From Owenia fusiformis (Eukaryota; Annelida; Polychaeta; Sabellida; Oweniidae): DNA of 64,000 nucleotides. The stretch is taken from NCBI GenBank assembly GCA_903813345.2, contig CAIIXF020000009.1, positions 2,294,001-2,358,000 on the forward strand, given 5' to 3'. The position numbers were made by a program, and so were the translations under genes. The notes under the pieces were generated by a model, which had not been told where the DNA came from, ran no database searches, and was given only the letters and a program-made list of their open reading frames with translations. Below are positions 62,536 through 64,000 of the stretch, one piece after another; within the stretch, counting starts at the first letter, position 1, and each line of letters opens with the position of its first letter.

Positions 62536-62660
62536 ATCTGAGAGGGGAAAAAACGATGGACATATTGTTTGAATATTTATTCAAGACTTTGCATGTTCGT
62601 ATTTTTATTCAACTAGAAGTTTTTTGCTTGGCCTCACTTCGATTTTTTGACTAAAAGGAT

Positions 62661-63236
62661 CGCGAGTTGTTTTTAGAATGAATCTGGGGAGCTTTTCCAT
62701 GCATTTCGCTTTTGTTTTTCATCTAAAAATATCAATACACTTTAAAACATTTTATTGACTATAAGATTGCACCATATAATCCTAAAAAATATTTCTAATT
62801 TTCAAGTATTATCTATGGATTGACACCCAGGTATTGTTATTTTTCAAACTTCAGAGGGCTTGGAATCGTTATTACGATCACTTTTGAATAATATTAATGC
62901 TGTTTTAAATAGGTTTCATGTATGCCAATGATTTCCCAAATTGTGTAAATTTATGGTTCATCTTCCTTAATCCAAAGAATTTTCTCTTTGAGGAATTTCC
63001 AATGGTATTCCAATGGTATAGTTCCAAGCAGATTTTGAGATAACAGGAAAGTTAATCATTAATACACACCTCATTGGCTTGTAATATAAGCCAAAACAAC
63101 AAATATTTTTGGGGGATTATATGGCGCAATCTTATAGTCAATAAAATGTTTTAAAGTGTGCGGATGTTTTTTAGATGAAAAACACAAGCGAAATGCATGA
63201 AAAAACTACCCAGATTCATTCTAAAAACAACTCGCA
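62661..63236. repeat. Foldback repeat in gene B 3' flank
   Basis: About 130-bp arms are inverse: GCGAGTTGTTTTTAGAATGA at 62663 against TCATTCTAAAAACAACTCGC at 63217, and CACTTTAAAACATTTTATTG at 62738 against its inverse at 63140. It contains AATAAA at 63140-63145, which could also serve gene B as a poly(A) signal. Confidence 0.7.
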
Positions 63237-63539
63237 GTCGCTTTTTTCTTGATTGGTATATTTTAACAAGGCTAGAGTGGAAGAATACAAATGTCTTGAC
63301 TTCCGTTGGAGTATTATGACATCAAGGCATTAAAATATTGTTGGTCTCAATATAGACGCTAAAAGGGTAAATATTGGAGCACAGGAGAAAAAACAAATAC
63401 TGATTGTGGTGTCATTGTAACTGTACTTATAATTATTTATTCAGGATAATATGCTTTTGTATTCTAATTCAAAAAGACGATTGTATTGTCGACTGATTAC
63501 ATGTCTTTTCTAATACATTGATGATTGCAAAATTACTAC

Positions 63540-64000
63540 TTTACGTCTTACTGTGATGCGTTTGGATATACGCCTTGTGTAAAGATGTACGTGATGCGTT
63601 TAGAAAGATAATTGTCAAGTAAATACTGTACGTATACAGGTATACAGACCGCCTTACCATATATTTGTACGTGGTGCATTGGATAAGTGATTGAAATTAC
63701 GAATCAATGTACGTCTTACCTAAGATTTGTATGTGTTGTGTTGGATATGTGATTGTAAAGTTACTTCTGTACGTCTTACCTTAGATTTGTATGTGATGCG
63801 TTGGATATGTGATTGTAAAGTTACTACTGTACGTCTTACCTTAGATTTGTATGTGGTGTGTTGGATATGTGATTGTAAAGTTACTACTGTACGTCTTACC
63901 TTAGATTTGTATGTGGTACGTTGGATATGTGATTGTAAAATTACGACTGAACGTCTTACCTTAGATTTGTGTGTGGAGCGTTGGATATGAGATTGTAAAA
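63540..64000. repeat. 60-bp satellite running off the window end
   Basis: Units of 60 bp (TTAGATTTGTATGTGGTGTG .. TTGGATATGTGATTGTAAAG .. TACGTCTTACC) repeat with few changes from about 63700, more decayed from 63540. The + strand open frame 63727-63990 exists only because 60 is a multiple of three. Confidence 0.9.

Noticed and set aside
63727-63990. 87-codon frame of repeated WICDCKVTTVRLTLDLY type
   Set aside because: Open only because the satellite unit is 60 bp.

Overview
The window is animal nuclear DNA: GT-AG introns, phase-1 extracellular exon modules, LINE, mariner and MITE debris, and no bacterial-style gene packing. The AT-rich introns, the frequent TACATGTA-like words and the gene families fit a marine invertebrate, perhaps a lophotrochozoan such as a mollusc or brachiopod. 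The species cannot be fixed from the sequence. I see no rRNA, tRNA gene, CRISPR array or operon.

Two head-to-tail paralogous genes on the + strand explain almost all real coding sequence. Gene A (3' part only, 2960-10137, 7 exons) and gene B (11715-62535, modelled here with 32 exons in one continuous frame, 3004 codons plus stop) both encode large type I membrane proteins. They share the same 3' half: about 100-aa Cys-bracketed modules with an RPVY core (family unassigned), Thr/Ser/Glu-rich mucin-like repeats, a small Cys knot, a SEA domain with a GSI cleavage-type motif, a calcium-binding EGF, one transmembrane helix and a short conserved tail. Gene B additionally has a signal peptide exon, a 30-bp CGRRRSPPP exon and 14 one-exon sushi (CCP) domains. 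Most exons and every splice phase were deduced by reading; all phases agree (1-1, with one 0 inside SEA).

Layout: 1-1600, decayed mucin-type repeat; 1718-2029, small GC-run element; 2960-10137, gene A, with a 27-bp minisatellite in one intron; 10138-11554, intergenic; 11555 TATA box and 11715 start of gene B; 11770-18710, introns 1 and 2 with several foldback/TIR elements and a dead LINE; 18711-21033, sushi exons 1-5; 21199-38353, a 17.2-kb inverted-repeat element with 3.56-kb arms and a perfect 6-bp target duplication, lying in the sushi 5/6 intron; 38858, sushi 6; 39278-46782, a second, 7.5-kb foldback element in the sushi 6/7 intron; 46864-49282, sushi exons 7-14 in a young tandem array; 50289-62535, RPVY modules, mucin repeats, SEA, EGF and TM exons; 62536-64000, 3' flank with a foldback repeat and a 60-bp satellite.

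The most unusual object is the 17.2-kb element. Its 6-bp target duplication and the adenain-like (adenovirus-type) cysteine protease relics in its arms point to a Maverick/Polinton, but its inverted repeats have grown to include the protease gene, and its interior has been replaced by LINEs, a mariner and a satellite. The most unusual host feature is the pair of mucin-like sushi/RPVY/SEA/EGF receptors, whose RPVY modules occur as duplicated ordered triplets.
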